Source of the DNA: Planctomycetota bacterium
Lineage (GTDB): Bacteria > Planctomycetota > E44-bin39
DNA: 37,332 nt
Assembly: GCA_004376375.1 (NCBI GenBank)
Contig: SOJX01000143.1
Location: forward strand, 1-37,332
Direction: 5' to 3'
Numbering within the stretch: position 1 is the first letter of the stretch; each line of letters starts with the position of its first letter. A program made the translations under genes and the position numbers. A model generated the notes under the pieces. The model did not search any database. It was not told where the DNA came from and saw only the letters and a program-made list of their open reading frames with translations. This document shows, in pieces, positions 26,581 to 34,444 of the stretch.

Positions 26581-26609
26581 TTGCAATACAGCGACGCCGA
26601 TTATAGAAT
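26581..26609 (+). promoter_or_regulatory. Candidate sigma70 promoter for the S41-tsaD unit
   Basis: TTGCAA (26581-26586) and TAGAAT (26604-26609) are 17 bp apart. The predicted start is about 20 bases before the ATG at 26637, with GGGAGA as ribosome site. The -10 is identical to that of the FmdB promoter. Confidence 0.55.
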
Positions 26610-26636
26610 ACCGTAATATCTTTTCCGGGAGATAAG

Positions 26637-28019
26637 ATGCCCGAAAACTCAGGAAATCCACTCTCGCTTGGCTGGGTCGCGGCAATCCTCGTTGCAGCGG
26701 CGCTCGCGCTCCCTTTGAACCTGCTGCTTACCCCGTCGCCGCACGACGAAACCGCACGGCAACTGAACCTTTTCCATCAGGTGCAAAAAAGGATAAACAA
26801 GGAATACTATCTGGAGAAAAATCCTGAAGACCTGTTTTACAAGGCCCTGGAAGGCATGGTGGGACAGCTTGACCGCAATTCCCAGTTCTTCCGCCCCCCG
26901 GCGGCAAAGGATTTTCACGAACGCAATACGGGTGAGTTTGCAGGCCTCGGCATCCGAATCACGATCGACAACGGCAGGCTCATCGTCATCGCGCCCATGC
27001 CCGGCTCGCCGGCAATCAAGGCGGGTCTGCGCGCCGGCGACGTAATTACTCACGTCGACGGAGAAAAACTCCCCGCCACAATCAACGTTCTCGACGCGTC
27101 AAAACTCCTCAAGGGCCTGAGGTTCACAAAGGTTAGGCTGCAAGTCGAAAGATGGAGAACCGGCGAGGTTGAACACATCGAAATAACTCGCGATCGGATA
27201 CACAACCCCGGCGTGGAAAATGTGTTCATGCTGGACCATAAACCCGGTTCGCCGGGAATTGCATATCTGAAACTCAGGCAGTTTCAGCAGAACAGTGAAA
27301 TCGAGTTTCTAACCGGGCTTAACGAACTCAAGAAGAAGGAAGGCGGCTTCAACGCGCTTATTCTCGACCTTCGCAATAATCCCGGCGGCGACCTCGAAGT
27401 CGCGACCGCGATTACCGACTATTTCATTTCCGTTGAAGACGCCGTCATACTTACACAGGCCGAGCGGGAAGATAATCTTTCGGAACTTTCGACCTCTTCC
27501 GCCCCTCTTGCGGGAATACCGATCTGCTTCCTCCTTAACCGTCACTCCGCATCCGCGAGCGAGCTCGTCGCGGGCGCTCTGCGCGATTACGGTTGCGCGC
27601 TGATGGTCGGGGAGCGCACGCACGGCAAGGGCTCGGTCCAGACGCTCTACCATTTCAGGGGGTACGAAGAAGTCCTGAAGCTCACCACCGCGCTCTACCA
27701 CACTCCGAACAAACACTCCCCCGACAAGGGCTCCAAGTGCCGCCATCCTGAAAAAATCTGCCACCACAAGGCTTCGCAGGCCGATATCAAACGCGGCGGG
27801 CTCAGGCCTGACCTGGAAATACCGCTTGGCTCGTTCGAAGCTCCGATCCATAATCTCCTCGCCTTCGCTTCAACGCTGACTCAGCCCGGCTTTGAAAAAG
27901 CTTTCGACCGGATATCCCAAAGGCGCACCGCGGATTTCTGCGATGTACCGCTTGCGGCCGCCGCCCAGCTGTTACGCGACAAAGAACGCTACAAAAAACT
28001 TATGGACGCCCACAATTAA
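26637..28019 (+). CDS. Membrane-anchored S41 family C-terminal processing peptidase
   Basis: This 460-residue protease has an N-terminal signal anchor (about 11-31), a helical segment, a PDZ domain (about 100-185, with LGIRIT and LRAGDVITHVDG) and the S41 catalytic domain. The Ser/Lys dyad is S306 in NRHSASASE and K331 in HGKGSVQ, 25 apart. LILDLRNNPGG at 241-251 is canonical. It is the CtpA-like form of periplasmic processing protease. The stop is 2 bases before tsaD, so the two are translationally coupled. It is not a recent duplicate of the S41 protease at 2671, because the flanking domains and motif wording differ. Confidence 0.92.
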   Translation: MPENSGNPLSLGWVAAILVAAALALPLNLLLTPSPHDETARQLNLFHQVQKRINKEYYLEKNPEDLFYKALEGMVGQLDRNSQFFRPPAAKDFHERNTGEFAGLGIRITIDNGRLIVIAPMPGSPAIKAGLRAGDVITHVDGEKLPATINVLDASKLLKGLRFTKVRLQVERWRTGEVEHIEITRDRIHNPGVENVFMLDHKPGSPGIAYLKLRQFQQNSEIEFLTGLNELKKKEGGFNALILDLRNNPGGDLEVATAITDYFISVEDAVILTQAEREDNLSELSTSSAPLAGIPICFLLNRHSASASELVAGALRDYGCALMVGERTHGKGSVQTLYHFRGYEEVLKLTTALYHTPNKHSPDKGSKCRHPEKICHHKASQADIKRGGLRPDLEIPLGSFEAPIHNLLAFASTLTQPGFEKAFDRISQRRTADFCDVPLAAAAQLLRDKERYKKLMDAHN

Positions 28020-28021
28020 TC

Positions 28022-29059
28022 ATGCGCATTTTAGGTATCGAAACTTCCTGCGATGAAACCGCTGCCGCCGTCGTGGACGACGGCGTTCACGTGCGCTCGA
28101 GCATTGTGCAGAGCCAGGTCGAACTCCACTCCGCCTTCGGCGGCATCGTTCCCGAAATCGCCTCACGCGCCCACACCGAAAACATCACGCGCGTAATCGA
28201 CAAGGCGCTCGACGACGCGGGCGCTTCGCTGGATTCCATCGACGCGGTTGCCGTGGTAAACAGGCCGGGATTGATCGGCTCGCTTCTCGTCGGCGTATCG
28301 GCCGCAAAGGCGCTTGCTCTGGCAAACGACCTGCCGCTGATTGCCGTCAATCATCTGCACGCACATGTTTACGCCCTTGGGCTCGATGCAGAGCCGATTA
28401 CGAAACCGTTAATCGCGCTCGTAACGTCGGGCGGGCATACAAACCTTTACCTTGTCCGTGATGACGACGACATGAATTTAATCGGCAGGACACATGATGA
28501 CGCCGCAGGTGAGGCGTTCGACAAGGCGGCCGCGCTCCTCGGCCTTGGATTTCCCGGCGGGCCCGCGCTTTCAAAAGCGGCCGAAGGCGGCAAGACGAAC
28601 GCAGTTGTTTTCAAGCGCGCAATGCTCGACCGCGACACGCTCGACTTTTCTTTTTCAGGGCTCAAGACCGCCCTCCTCTATCACATTAAAGGTCAGGATA
28701 AAAGCCGCGACGCTGACACGCTGAAAGATATCAACGTTTCCGACGTCGCCGCAAGTTTTCAGGAAGCAGTCGTAACCGTTCTCGTGCGGCAGACGTTGCG
28801 CGCATGCAAGCGGACCGGAATAAAAACCGTCGGCGTCGGCGGCGGCGTTGCCGCCAATAAACGCCTTCGTGAAAAATTCGAAGAGGAAGCAAAACCTCTT
28901 GGAATAGAAGTGCGTTTTTCCAGACCCGAATACTCGACCGATAACGCCGCAATGGTCGCGGGATTCGGCCACGTGTTGTTTGAAAAAGGCAAACTTGCCG
29001 ACCCGCGTGTTACCGCTTATGCCCGAAACGACGAAGAACTTATCAGTCTTGAGAATTAA
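28022..29059 (+). CDS. tsaD: tRNA N6-threonylcarbamoyladenosine transferase TsaD
   Basis: The 345-residue TsaD (Kae1/YgjD, ASKHA fold) transfers the threonylcarbamoyl group from TC-AMP to A37 of ANN-decoding tRNAs, with TsaB and TsaE. The metal ligands H111 and H115 are visible in NHLHAHVYA, at the same numbers as E. coli TsaD. MRILGIETSCDETAAAVVDD starts the protein, and GVGGGVAANKRLRE is the nucleotide-binding loop. The substrate tRNAs include the two tRNA-Thr species encoded nearby, probably by chance. TsaB and TsaE are not in the window. Confidence 0.97.
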   Translation: MRILGIETSCDETAAAVVDDGVHVRSSIVQSQVELHSAFGGIVPEIASRAHTENITRVIDKALDDAGASLDSIDAVAVVNRPGLIGSLLVGVSAAKALALANDLPLIAVNHLHAHVYALGLDAEPITKPLIALVTSGGHTNLYLVRDDDDMNLIGRTHDDAAGEAFDKAAALLGLGFPGGPALSKAAEGGKTNAVVFKRAMLDRDTLDFSFSGLKTALLYHIKGQDKSRDADTLKDINVSDVAASFQEAVVTVLVRQTLRACKRTGIKTVGVGGGVAANKRLREKFEEEAKPLGIEVRFSRPEYSTDNAAMVAGFGHVLFEKGKLADPRVTAYARNDEELISLEN

Positions 29060-29105
29060 TATTTAGCGGTGCAGCGTGGCCGGTGTGGTCTGCTGCGCGT
29101 TAATA

Positions 29106-29143
29106 TGTAGGGGCAAGGAACACGCGCGCGCCGTGCCCCTACA
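29106..29143. repeat. Palindromic element TGTAGGGGCA...TGCCCCTACA
   Basis: A 10-bp perfect inverted repeat (29106-29115 and 29134-29143) flanks an 18-base CG-rich centre in the tsaD-larB spacer. A second copy of the same family lies at 32525-32554. Such GTAGGGGC palindromes are scattered in intergenic sites of many bacterial genomes. Confidence 0.85.
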
Positions 29144-29163
29144 ACAAACATTTCGAGGAACCT

Positions 29164-29907
29164 ATGGACAGGCAAAAATTGAAAATACTTCTCGACAAAG
29201 TACGGAAGGGAAAAATCAAGATTGACAAGGCCCTCGAAATGTTACGCGACCTGCCGTTCGAGGATATCGGTATTGCGAAAGTCGACCATCACCGAGCATT
29301 GCGCCGCGGATTCCCCGAAGTTATTTTCTGCGAAGGCAAGGAGCCGAAAGACACGGTAGCGATTGCGAAATCAATTATCAAGGCCGGGCACTGTTTGCTT
29401 GCCACGCGCGTTGATTCGAAAACCGCCGCCGCCCTGAAAAAATTCTCGAAGAAAATCAAGTACCACCGTCGGGCGCGGTGCGCGACCTACAGACATAAAA
29501 AAGTAAAACCTCAGGGTCACGTCGTCGTCTGCTGCGCAGGGACGAGCGATATCCCCGTCGCCGAAGAAGCGAAAATCACCGCCGAGATGCTGGGCGCAAA
29601 AGTAACTGCGCTATATGATGTCGGCGTGGCGGGAATCCACCGCGTACTCGCGCACAAGAAAGAACTGAAAGAGGCGCGGGCGATTGTCGTCGCGGCCGGG
29701 ATGGAAGGCGCGCTCGCATCGGTCGTCGGCGGCATGGTCGACGTACCCGTTGTCGCGGTCCCCACCTCAATCGGCTACGGCGCATCCTTCGGCGGCATCG
29801 CAGCGCTGCTCGCCATGCTCAACTCCTGCGTCCCCGGCGTCGTCGTCGTCAACATCGACAACGGCTTCGGAGCCGGCTACGCCGCCGCAATGATAAACAG
29901 GAAATAA
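29164..29907 (+). CDS. larB: Nickel pincer cofactor biosynthesis protein LarB
   Basis: The 247-residue LarB is a PurE/AIR-carboxylase-like enzyme. It carboxylates nicotinic acid adenine dinucleotide and hydrolyses its phosphoanhydride to give pyridinium-3,5-biscarboxylic acid mononucleotide, the first step to the nickel pincer nucleotide of LarA-type racemases. Recognisable are the N-terminal helical segment with FEDIGIAKVDHHRALRRGFP, the PurE-like core GTSDIPVAEEAKITAEMLGA, YDVGVAGIHRVL and PTSIGYGASFGGIAALL. LarC, LarE and LarA are absent from the window. A palindrome lies upstream. The composition changes abruptly 5 bases after the stop, where an AT-rich island begins. Confidence 0.95.
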   Translation: MDRQKLKILLDKVRKGKIKIDKALEMLRDLPFEDIGIAKVDHHRALRRGFPEVIFCEGKEPKDTVAIAKSIIKAGHCLLATRVDSKTAAALKKFSKKIKYHRRARCATYRHKKVKPQGHVVVCCAGTSDIPVAEEAKITAEMLGAKVTALYDVGVAGIHRVLAHKKELKEARAIVVAAGMEGALASVVGGMVDVPVVAVPTSIGYGASFGGIAALLAMLNSCVPGVVVVNIDNGFGAGYAAAMINRK

Positions 29908-29912
29908 GTAAA

Positions 29913-30485
29913 ATGAGTAAAACGGAAAAATTAAGTCTTTGGACTTGTCAAGGAAAAGGGTATTCGATTATTAAAGATAACCTTGATCCAGCCCTATCAG
30001 GATACAACAAAGCAGTCCCAAGCTATAGAGATAATCGCAAAAAGCTTTCTGAGGAAAAAATAGGAACTCCAAATTTCATTTGGTGTTGCATACAGAATAA
30101 TAAGCATAATGACAAATGTTGGGAAGCGGATAAACCTGTAAAGTGGTTTCTTGAAGTACCAATAAACGAAGTATTATCCATTGTTGACACGTTTATTTGG
30201 AATAGGATAATTGGAGATCACGAATATCCACGTAATAAATTATTTGGAAAAGCACTAAAAGCAATAAATGAATCCCAGAATAAATCTCAAATTGATCTTG
30301 ATGCATTGAAAAAACTATATCAAGATCAGTACGAGGAATCATTGCCAAAATCAGAAAATGAAATGTGGGACAGACTAATTATTCCAAAAAATTCATGGAA
30401 TGATATTTTAAAAGAAGAATTCGCTTGGGAGAGTTATACCGTTCTAATCCCACATCCAGCCAAAGAATCATGGGTAATCTTTTAG
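29913..30485 (+). CDS. Hypothetical protein in an AT-rich island
   Basis: This 190-residue soluble protein has no signal or membrane segment. It starts 5 bases after the larB stop. Features include an N-terminal LWTCQGKGYSIIKD, a central segment NFIWCCIQNNKHNDKCW, then KWFLEVPINEVLSIVDTFIW and a C-terminal WESYTVLIPHP. The spacing of LWTxQ, the W/C-rich motif and the VPxxEVLxxDxxxW motif recalls DUF3841-type proteins, but only weakly, and I would not name it. Codon use is strongly A/T-biased, unlike the GC-rich neighbours, so it was probably acquired. It is followed by a separate promoter and the nuclease-like gene, which suggests a two-gene cassette. Confidence 0.6.
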   Translation: MSKTEKLSLWTCQGKGYSIIKDNLDPALSGYNKAVPSYRDNRKKLSEEKIGTPNFIWCCIQNNKHNDKCWEADKPVKWFLEVPINEVLSIVDTFIWNRIIGDHEYPRNKLFGKALKAINESQNKSQIDLDALKKLYQDQYEESLPKSENEMWDRLIIPKNSWNDILKEEFAWESYTVLIPHPAKESWVIF

Positions 30486-30516
30486 TATGCCATATGACTG
30501 GCCATTTCAACACTCC

Positions 30517-30546
30517 TTGACTTCTTATCCCCATATAAGGTAAAAT
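30517..30546 (+). promoter_or_regulatory. Candidate promoter for the nuclease-like gene
   Basis: TTGACT (30517-30522) and TAAAAT (30541-30546) are 18 bp apart, and the predicted start is near 30553. A GGAG ribosome site lies at 30569-30572, before the ATG at 30581. Confidence 0.5.
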
Positions 30547-30580
30547 TGCCCACTTATCCCGTACAAACGGAGTAATAATC

Positions 30581-31855
30581 ATGATCATGTATCTACTATT
30601 GATATTACTCGGAATTCTTGCCGGACCTCCCCTTATTTATGAATTAATCATTATTATAAAAAAGGCAAAGAAATATGATAGGGATTGGCTGGAACTCAAT
30701 AATCAAAAGAAAGAATTGGAGATTGAAGAATCTCAACTTAAAGGCAGGCAAGCAAATTGGGAGGTAAGGGTTCAATACGAAAAAGACGAATGGGAAAATA
30801 AAGTTAAACTTGAAAAAGAGGAATGGGGAAAAAAAGTTAAAGCGGACATAGACGCATGGGCAAAAAAGTTTAAATCAGATAAAGAAGCTATTGATATTCT
30901 GACAAAGGAAAAATCCCAAGGTTTCCCATGGTTGGCGGAGGCATATGCTGAGTATTTTTATCTTCAAGACTTAAAAACCGCCAAGCATCTCCGCAATAAG
31001 AAACATCCAGCCCCTAAAGCAGCAGAAAATGTCAGGGAAATTGGGAGAGAGCGCCGCAAAGCTGAAAAGCTAATGAGAATTTACAAATCACAACTAAAAT
31101 ACTATGAAGGTCTTTTTCCCTGGCTTGTTGAATTTATAGATGAAGATATCGATGAATACATAGTTCAATTACAAAACAACAAACAAAATCTGGAAGATTA
31201 TGTAAATATTGACCCGGCTAGAAAGTGGCTAACAGCCGCCGAGTACGAAAAACTTTCTAATACAGAAAAATTTCAACTTGCTTTAGATAGATATTTTAAA
31301 AAGAGGAAATCAAAATGGGAAATTGGAAGAGATTATGAGCGCTATATCGGATACTTATACGAGACAAGAGAATATGCTGTTTATTATCAAGGAATAATCG
31401 AAGGCTTTAATGATTTGGGGCGAGATTTAATTGCTCAGAAGGGTATCCAAACTGAAGTTATTCAGTGTAAGTACTGGTCAAAACATAAACAAATCCATGA
31501 GAAACATATATTCCAACTGTATGGAACAATGGTAGCATATAAAATAGATAATCCAAGCAAAGATGTTTCTGGCACATTTACAACCTCTACACAACTTACG
31601 GATAGGGCAAAAATGTTCGCGGAGCATTTGAGAATAGAAGTACTTGAAAATCACCCTCTAGAAGAATATCCATGTATTAAATGTAATATTTCCAGAAAAG
31701 ATAAAAGCAAAATATATCATCTTCCCTTCGACCAACAGTATGACACAACGGTAATCGAAAAGAACAGAAATGAATGTTACGTAAAAACAATAAAAGAAGC
31801 TGAAGATTTGGGTTTTAGGAGAGCTTTTAGGTGGAGTGGTAATCCTACTCCATAA
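30581..31855 (+). CDS. Membrane-anchored Mrr-like PD-(D/E)xK nuclease
   Basis: This 424-residue protein has an N-terminal transmembrane helix (about 3-26), then a coiled coil containing four 11-residue repeats with Trp at 60, 71, 82 and 93, a helical linker (110-245) and a restriction-endonuclease-like domain (about 246-325). In that domain GRDYERYIGYLYE gives E253, NDLGRDLIA gives D282 and EVIQCKYW gives Q295 and K297, the D...QxK pattern of Mrr-cat/REase-fold enzymes. The C-terminal 60 residues (CIKCNIS, KIYHLPFDQQYD, EAEDLGFRRAF) resemble the small YHxPG-type domain that ends some thermonucleases and phage-encoded nucleases. The likely role is DNA cleavage at the membrane, for example defence against phage or plasmids; this is inference. 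It is AT-rich, with its own promoter. Confidence 0.75.
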   Translation: MIMYLLLILLGILAGPPLIYELIIIIKKAKKYDRDWLELNNQKKELEIEESQLKGRQANWEVRVQYEKDEWENKVKLEKEEWGKKVKADIDAWAKKFKSDKEAIDILTKEKSQGFPWLAEAYAEYFYLQDLKTAKHLRNKKHPAPKAAENVREIGRERRKAEKLMRIYKSQLKYYEGLFPWLVEFIDEDIDEYIVQLQNNKQNLEDYVNIDPARKWLTAAEYEKLSNTEKFQLALDRYFKKRKSKWEIGRDYERYIGYLYETREYAVYYQGIIEGFNDLGRDLIAQKGIQTEVIQCKYWSKHKQIHEKHIFQLYGTMVAYKIDNPSKDVSGTFTTSTQLTDRAKMFAEHLRIEVLENHPLEEYPCIKCNISRKDKSKIYHLPFDQQYDTTVIEKNRNECYVKTIKEAEDLGFRRAFRWSGNPTP

Positions 31856-31951
31856 TCAAGCTTAAAAGACCTATCAAAAATCCATTTCTCATTGACTTCC
31901 CTTTGGACACTTCGTAAAATCGCTTCCCCAATACCCAACCACGGAGACAAA

Positions 31952-32521
31952 ATGACCACCAAGTCAAAAACCACAAATATCGTTCTCGCCGGGGTCGGGG
32001 GGCAGGGAATACTGTTCGCCACTAAGATCCTGAGCGCGGCTGCGAAGAAACGCGGGCTGCCGATTATCGGCTCGGAGACTCACGGCATGGCGCAGCGCGG
32101 CGGCTCGGTCGTAAGCCATCTGAAAATCGGCGGCGCCCGTAGCCCGCTTGTCCGCCGCGGTTCGGCCGACGTGCTTTACGCCTTCGACCCGATTGAAGGC
32201 CACCGCGCCTTCCCGTTCCTGAAAAAAGGCGGCGCCGTTTTCGTAAACACCGGCACGACGCCGTGGCCCGACCCGGCGCTTGAAAAGGAAATCGCGGGAA
32301 TGGATATCGACGTGGCCACGTTTCACGCCGACCGCGTGGCGCTTGAGATGGGCAACCCGCGCCTGGCGAACGTCGCGCTTATCGGTTTCTCCAGCGCGCA
32401 CCCGAAGTCGCCGTTCTCGTCGGACGAATTACGCGAGGCCGTCATCGCCTCCGCACCCGAAAAATTCGCCGAGATGAACATGAAAGCATTCGATGCGGGA
32501 AAAGCCGCGTCAGGACCATAA
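31952..32521 (+). CDS. 2-oxoacid:acceptor oxidoreductase gamma-type subunit (IorB-like)
   Basis: The 189-residue product starts at the ATG at 31952, which has GGAG 5 bases upstream; a longer frame to 31892 lacks a ribosome site and adds an unlikely leader. VLAGVGGQGILFATKILSAA is the gamma-domain signature of pyruvate/2-oxoacid:ferredoxin oxidoreductases. ETHGMAQRGGSVVSHLKIG strongly suggests indolepyruvate oxidoreductase subunit beta (IorB), which oxidatively decarboxylates aryl pyruvates to aryl-acetyl-CoA. The catalytic TPP/ferredoxin subunit IorA is not adjacent, which is unusual. The gene lies between the AT-rich island and CoA-transferase genes, and a near-perfect palindrome follows the stop. 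Confidence 0.85.
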   Translation: MTTKSKTTNIVLAGVGGQGILFATKILSAAAKKRGLPIIGSETHGMAQRGGSVVSHLKIGGARSPLVRRGSADVLYAFDPIEGHRAFPFLKKGGAVFVNTGTTPWPDPALEKEIAGMDIDVATFHADRVALEMGNPRLANVALIGFSSAHPKSPFSSDELREAVIASAPEKFAEMNMKAFDAGKAASGP

Positions 32522-32524
32522 ATA

Positions 32525-32554
32525 TGTAAGGGCACAGCGCGCTGTGCCCCTACA
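32525..32554. repeat. Palindromic element of the GTAGGGGCA family, second copy
   Basis: This 30-bp near-perfect palindrome has its axis at 32539/32540 and one mismatched pair (32529 with 32550). It begins 4 bases after the IorB-like stop codon. Its end TGCCCCTACA is identical to the end of the copy at 29106-29143. It could double as a terminator hairpin, followed by ATATTTT. Confidence 0.88.
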
Positions 32555-32562
32555 ATATTTTA

Positions 32563-32597
32563 ACGTTCGGCGTTTGATGTTTGACTTTCGACGCGAC
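32563..32597. repeat. Heptamer tandem array (ACGTTCG/GCGTTTG type)
   Basis: Five 7-bp blocks (ACGTTCG, GCGTTTG, ATGTTTG, ACTTTCG, ACGCGAC) lie between the palindrome and the ribosome site (AAGGAG) of the CoA-transferase gene. Confidence 0.7.
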
Positions 32598-32613
32598 TGA
32601 AAGGAGCAAATAA

Positions 32614-33591
32614 ATGGAAGTCCTTGAAAGCGGTGAAGGACAGATCTATTTCCAGGACCCGGACGAGGTCCGCGCGTGGATGCGCGATCACAAGGACCGC
32701 GGCTTCTTCGACAAGACGATAACGGAAAAGGAAGCGGTCGAGAAATTCGTCGACGACGGCGACTATATCTCTTACGACCTTTCGTCCATGGTCCGTGGAC
32801 CGATTTCGCTCGAACGTGAAATCGTGCGCCAGAAGAAAAAGGACCTCTGGCTCTCGGCCAAGTTCACTTTTCTCGACACCACCCTCCTCGTCGGCGGCGG
32901 CTGCGTTTCCAAAATCGATATCGGTTTCGCCGGCATCGGCAAAGTCCTTATCGATGCTATCCGCAACGAGGAAGTCCACGTAATCGACTGGTCGAACGGC
33001 ACGCTTGCCGCCCGCCACCTCGCCGGCGCGATGGGCGTTCCGTTCATCCCGGTGCGCGGCCTGCTCGGCTCGGATACGTTCAAGACCAGCGGCGCAAAGA
33101 AAGTCACATGCCCGTTCAGCGGCAAACCGGTCGCGCTCGTGCCGGCGATAAACCCCGACGTCGCCATCATCCACGTCAACGAGTGCGACAAGTACGGCAA
33201 CGCCCGCATCTATGGCCCGTCGATAACGCCGGTCGAGACAGCGCTGGCGTCGAAGAAAGTTATTATAACAACCGAAAAACTTATCGACCCCGAGGAAATC
33301 CGAACAAACCCCGGCCTGACGACGATTCCATATTTTGCAGTGAACGCTGTCTGCCACGTTCCATGGGGCGCGCATCCGGGGACTGTGCCCGGCTTTTATG
33401 CATACGACACCGAACACCTGAACGAGTTTTTCAAAATCAAGGACAAGGACGAGATGAAAGCATACCTCGACAAGTTCGTCTACGGCACCAAAGACAACGC
33501 GGACTACATCGAGCTCGTCGGCGGCGAGGCGCGGATGCAGGAGCTTGTTGAGAACGAGACGATAAAGGAGGGTTACCACTATGGCGGATAA
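32614..33591 (+). CDS. CoA-transferase family protein, alpha subunit (GctA-like)
   Basis: This 325-residue alpha subunit of a class I CoA-transferase is of the glutaconate CoA-transferase type. An N-terminal segment is followed by the Rossmann-like core with ISYDLSSMVRGPISLEREIV, TTLLVGGGCVSKIDIGFAG and IHVNECDKYGNARIYGPS. GctAB-type enzymes move CoA between acetyl-CoA and dicarboxylates such as (R)-2-hydroxyglutarate or glutaconate; relatives (IpdAB, AibAB) act as hydrolases or decarboxylases on CoA esters, so the substrate is open. AAGGAG precedes the ATG. It overlaps the beta-subunit gene by 11 bases, which gives coupled synthesis of the heteromer. Confidence 0.88.
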   Translation: MEVLESGEGQIYFQDPDEVRAWMRDHKDRGFFDKTITEKEAVEKFVDDGDYISYDLSSMVRGPISLEREIVRQKKKDLWLSAKFTFLDTTLLVGGGCVSKIDIGFAGIGKVLIDAIRNEEVHVIDWSNGTLAARHLAGAMGVPFIPVRGLLGSDTFKTSGAKKVTCPFSGKPVALVPAINPDVAIIHVNECDKYGNARIYGPSITPVETALASKKVIITTEKLIDPEEIRTNPGLTTIPYFAVNAVCHVPWGAHPGTVPGFYAYDTEHLNEFFKIKDKDEMKAYLDKFVYGTKDNADYIELVGGEARMQELVENETIKEGYHYGG

Positions 33592-34372
33592 ACCTTATTT
33601 TACCGACGTCGAGTTCATGATCTGCCTGTGCGGGCGCCTCCTCGAAGACAACAAGTCGGCCTTTATCGGCTACGGCATGCCTCAGATTGCGGCCATCATG
33701 GCGCAACATTTATACACACCGAACCTCTGCCAGGTCTACGAGTACGGCGCCATCGGGCCGGAGTGCGCGACGCCGTTTAAAAGAAACATGATGGCGGACG
33801 CGCGCAATTCCTACCGCGCCGTCTGCTGGACCACGATGAACCCGCTCATGTGGTGCGCGCAGGGCGGTTACATCGACTACGGCATCCTCGGCGCCGCGCA
33901 GGTCGACCCGTGGGGAAGCATCAACTCCACGTTTATCGGCGGCACGTACCGCCGGCCGAAAATCCGCTTCGTCGGCTCCGGGGGTGGCAACGAGGTCGGC
34001 AGTTTCTGCTGGAAAACGATTTACCTTATGAACCACGAAAAACGCCGCTTCGTGGATAAATGTGACTTTGTTACCACGCCCGGTTACCTCGGCGGGCCCG
34101 GTGAGCGCGAAAAAGCCGGCCTCCCCGCGGACACGGGCCCGTTCCAGATTATTACCAGCAAAGCGGTTTTCGATTTCGATTCCCCCGACAAACGCATGCG
34201 TCTTATAGCCACGCGGGAAGGCCTTTCCGTGGACGATGTGCTGGCCGAGACCGGCATCGAAGTCCACGTCGCCGACAAGGTCGAAACGCTCGAGCCGCCG
34301 CGGGAAAAAGAACTCCAGTACCTCCGCGAAGTCGTCGACCCCGACCGCGTCGTTATCGGTCGGGTAAAATAA
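33581..34372 (+). CDS. CoA-transferase family protein, beta subunit (GctB-like)
   Basis: The 263-residue beta subunit keeps a glutamate at position 54 (VYEYGAIG), the same number as the catalytic Glu54 of Acidaminococcus GctB that carries the glutamyl-CoA thioester. This argues for a real CoA-transferase rather than the decarboxylase branch (AibB), which lacks this residue. SNGGGNE-type core motifs are seen as RFVGSGGGNEVGSF, and VTTPGYLGGPGEREKAGLP is typical. It is four Cys-rich in the N-terminal half (C15, C17, C50). An AGGAGG ribosome site lies inside the upstream gene. With the IorB-like subunit it may belong to amino-acid-derived acid metabolism. Confidence 0.88.
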   Translation: MADKPYFTDVEFMICLCGRLLEDNKSAFIGYGMPQIAAIMAQHLYTPNLCQVYEYGAIGPECATPFKRNMMADARNSYRAVCWTTMNPLMWCAQGGYIDYGILGAAQVDPWGSINSTFIGGTYRRPKIRFVGSGGGNEVGSFCWKTIYLMNHEKRRFVDKCDFVTTPGYLGGPGEREKAGLPADTGPFQIITSKAVFDFDSPDKRMRLIATREGLSVDDVLAETGIEVHVADKVETLEPPREKELQYLREVVDPDRVVIGRVK

Positions 34373-34425
34373 AGATTTGAGCCCCAGGGCGTCTGACGTT
34401 CAACCATTAAATCATGACTGCAACT

Positions 34426-34443
34426 CGCCGCGCAGGCGCGGCG
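34426..34443. other. GC-rich hairpin after the CoA-transferase genes
   Basis: CGCCGCG (34426-34432) pairs with CGCGGCG (34437-34443) around a 4-base loop. No T-run follows, so termination is uncertain. It directly precedes an octamer array. Confidence 0.55.
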
Positions 34444-34444
34444 G

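Larger units (their letters stand above)
26346..26636. other. Divergent promoter region, tRNA-tuf unit and S41-tsaD unit
   Basis: This 291-bp gene-free, AT-rich spacer lies between the minus-strand tRNA block and the plus-strand protease gene. It contains one promoter candidate for each side. It holds no 7-8 bp array, unlike many other spacers here. Confidence 0.6.

Noticed and set aside
26346..26636. Small gene or riboswitch in the divergent spacer
   Set aside because: No frame with a ribosome site and no recognisable riboswitch core was found. Promoters explain the conserved-looking AT-rich parts.
29908..31900. Possible transposon or integrative element
   Set aside because: No transposase, integrase, terminal inverted repeats or target duplications were seen. 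It is treated as a composition island only.
31892..31951. Upstream start for the IorB-like gene
   Set aside because: The extra 20 residues are not family-like and no ribosome site precedes them, whereas GGAG precedes the ATG at 31952.
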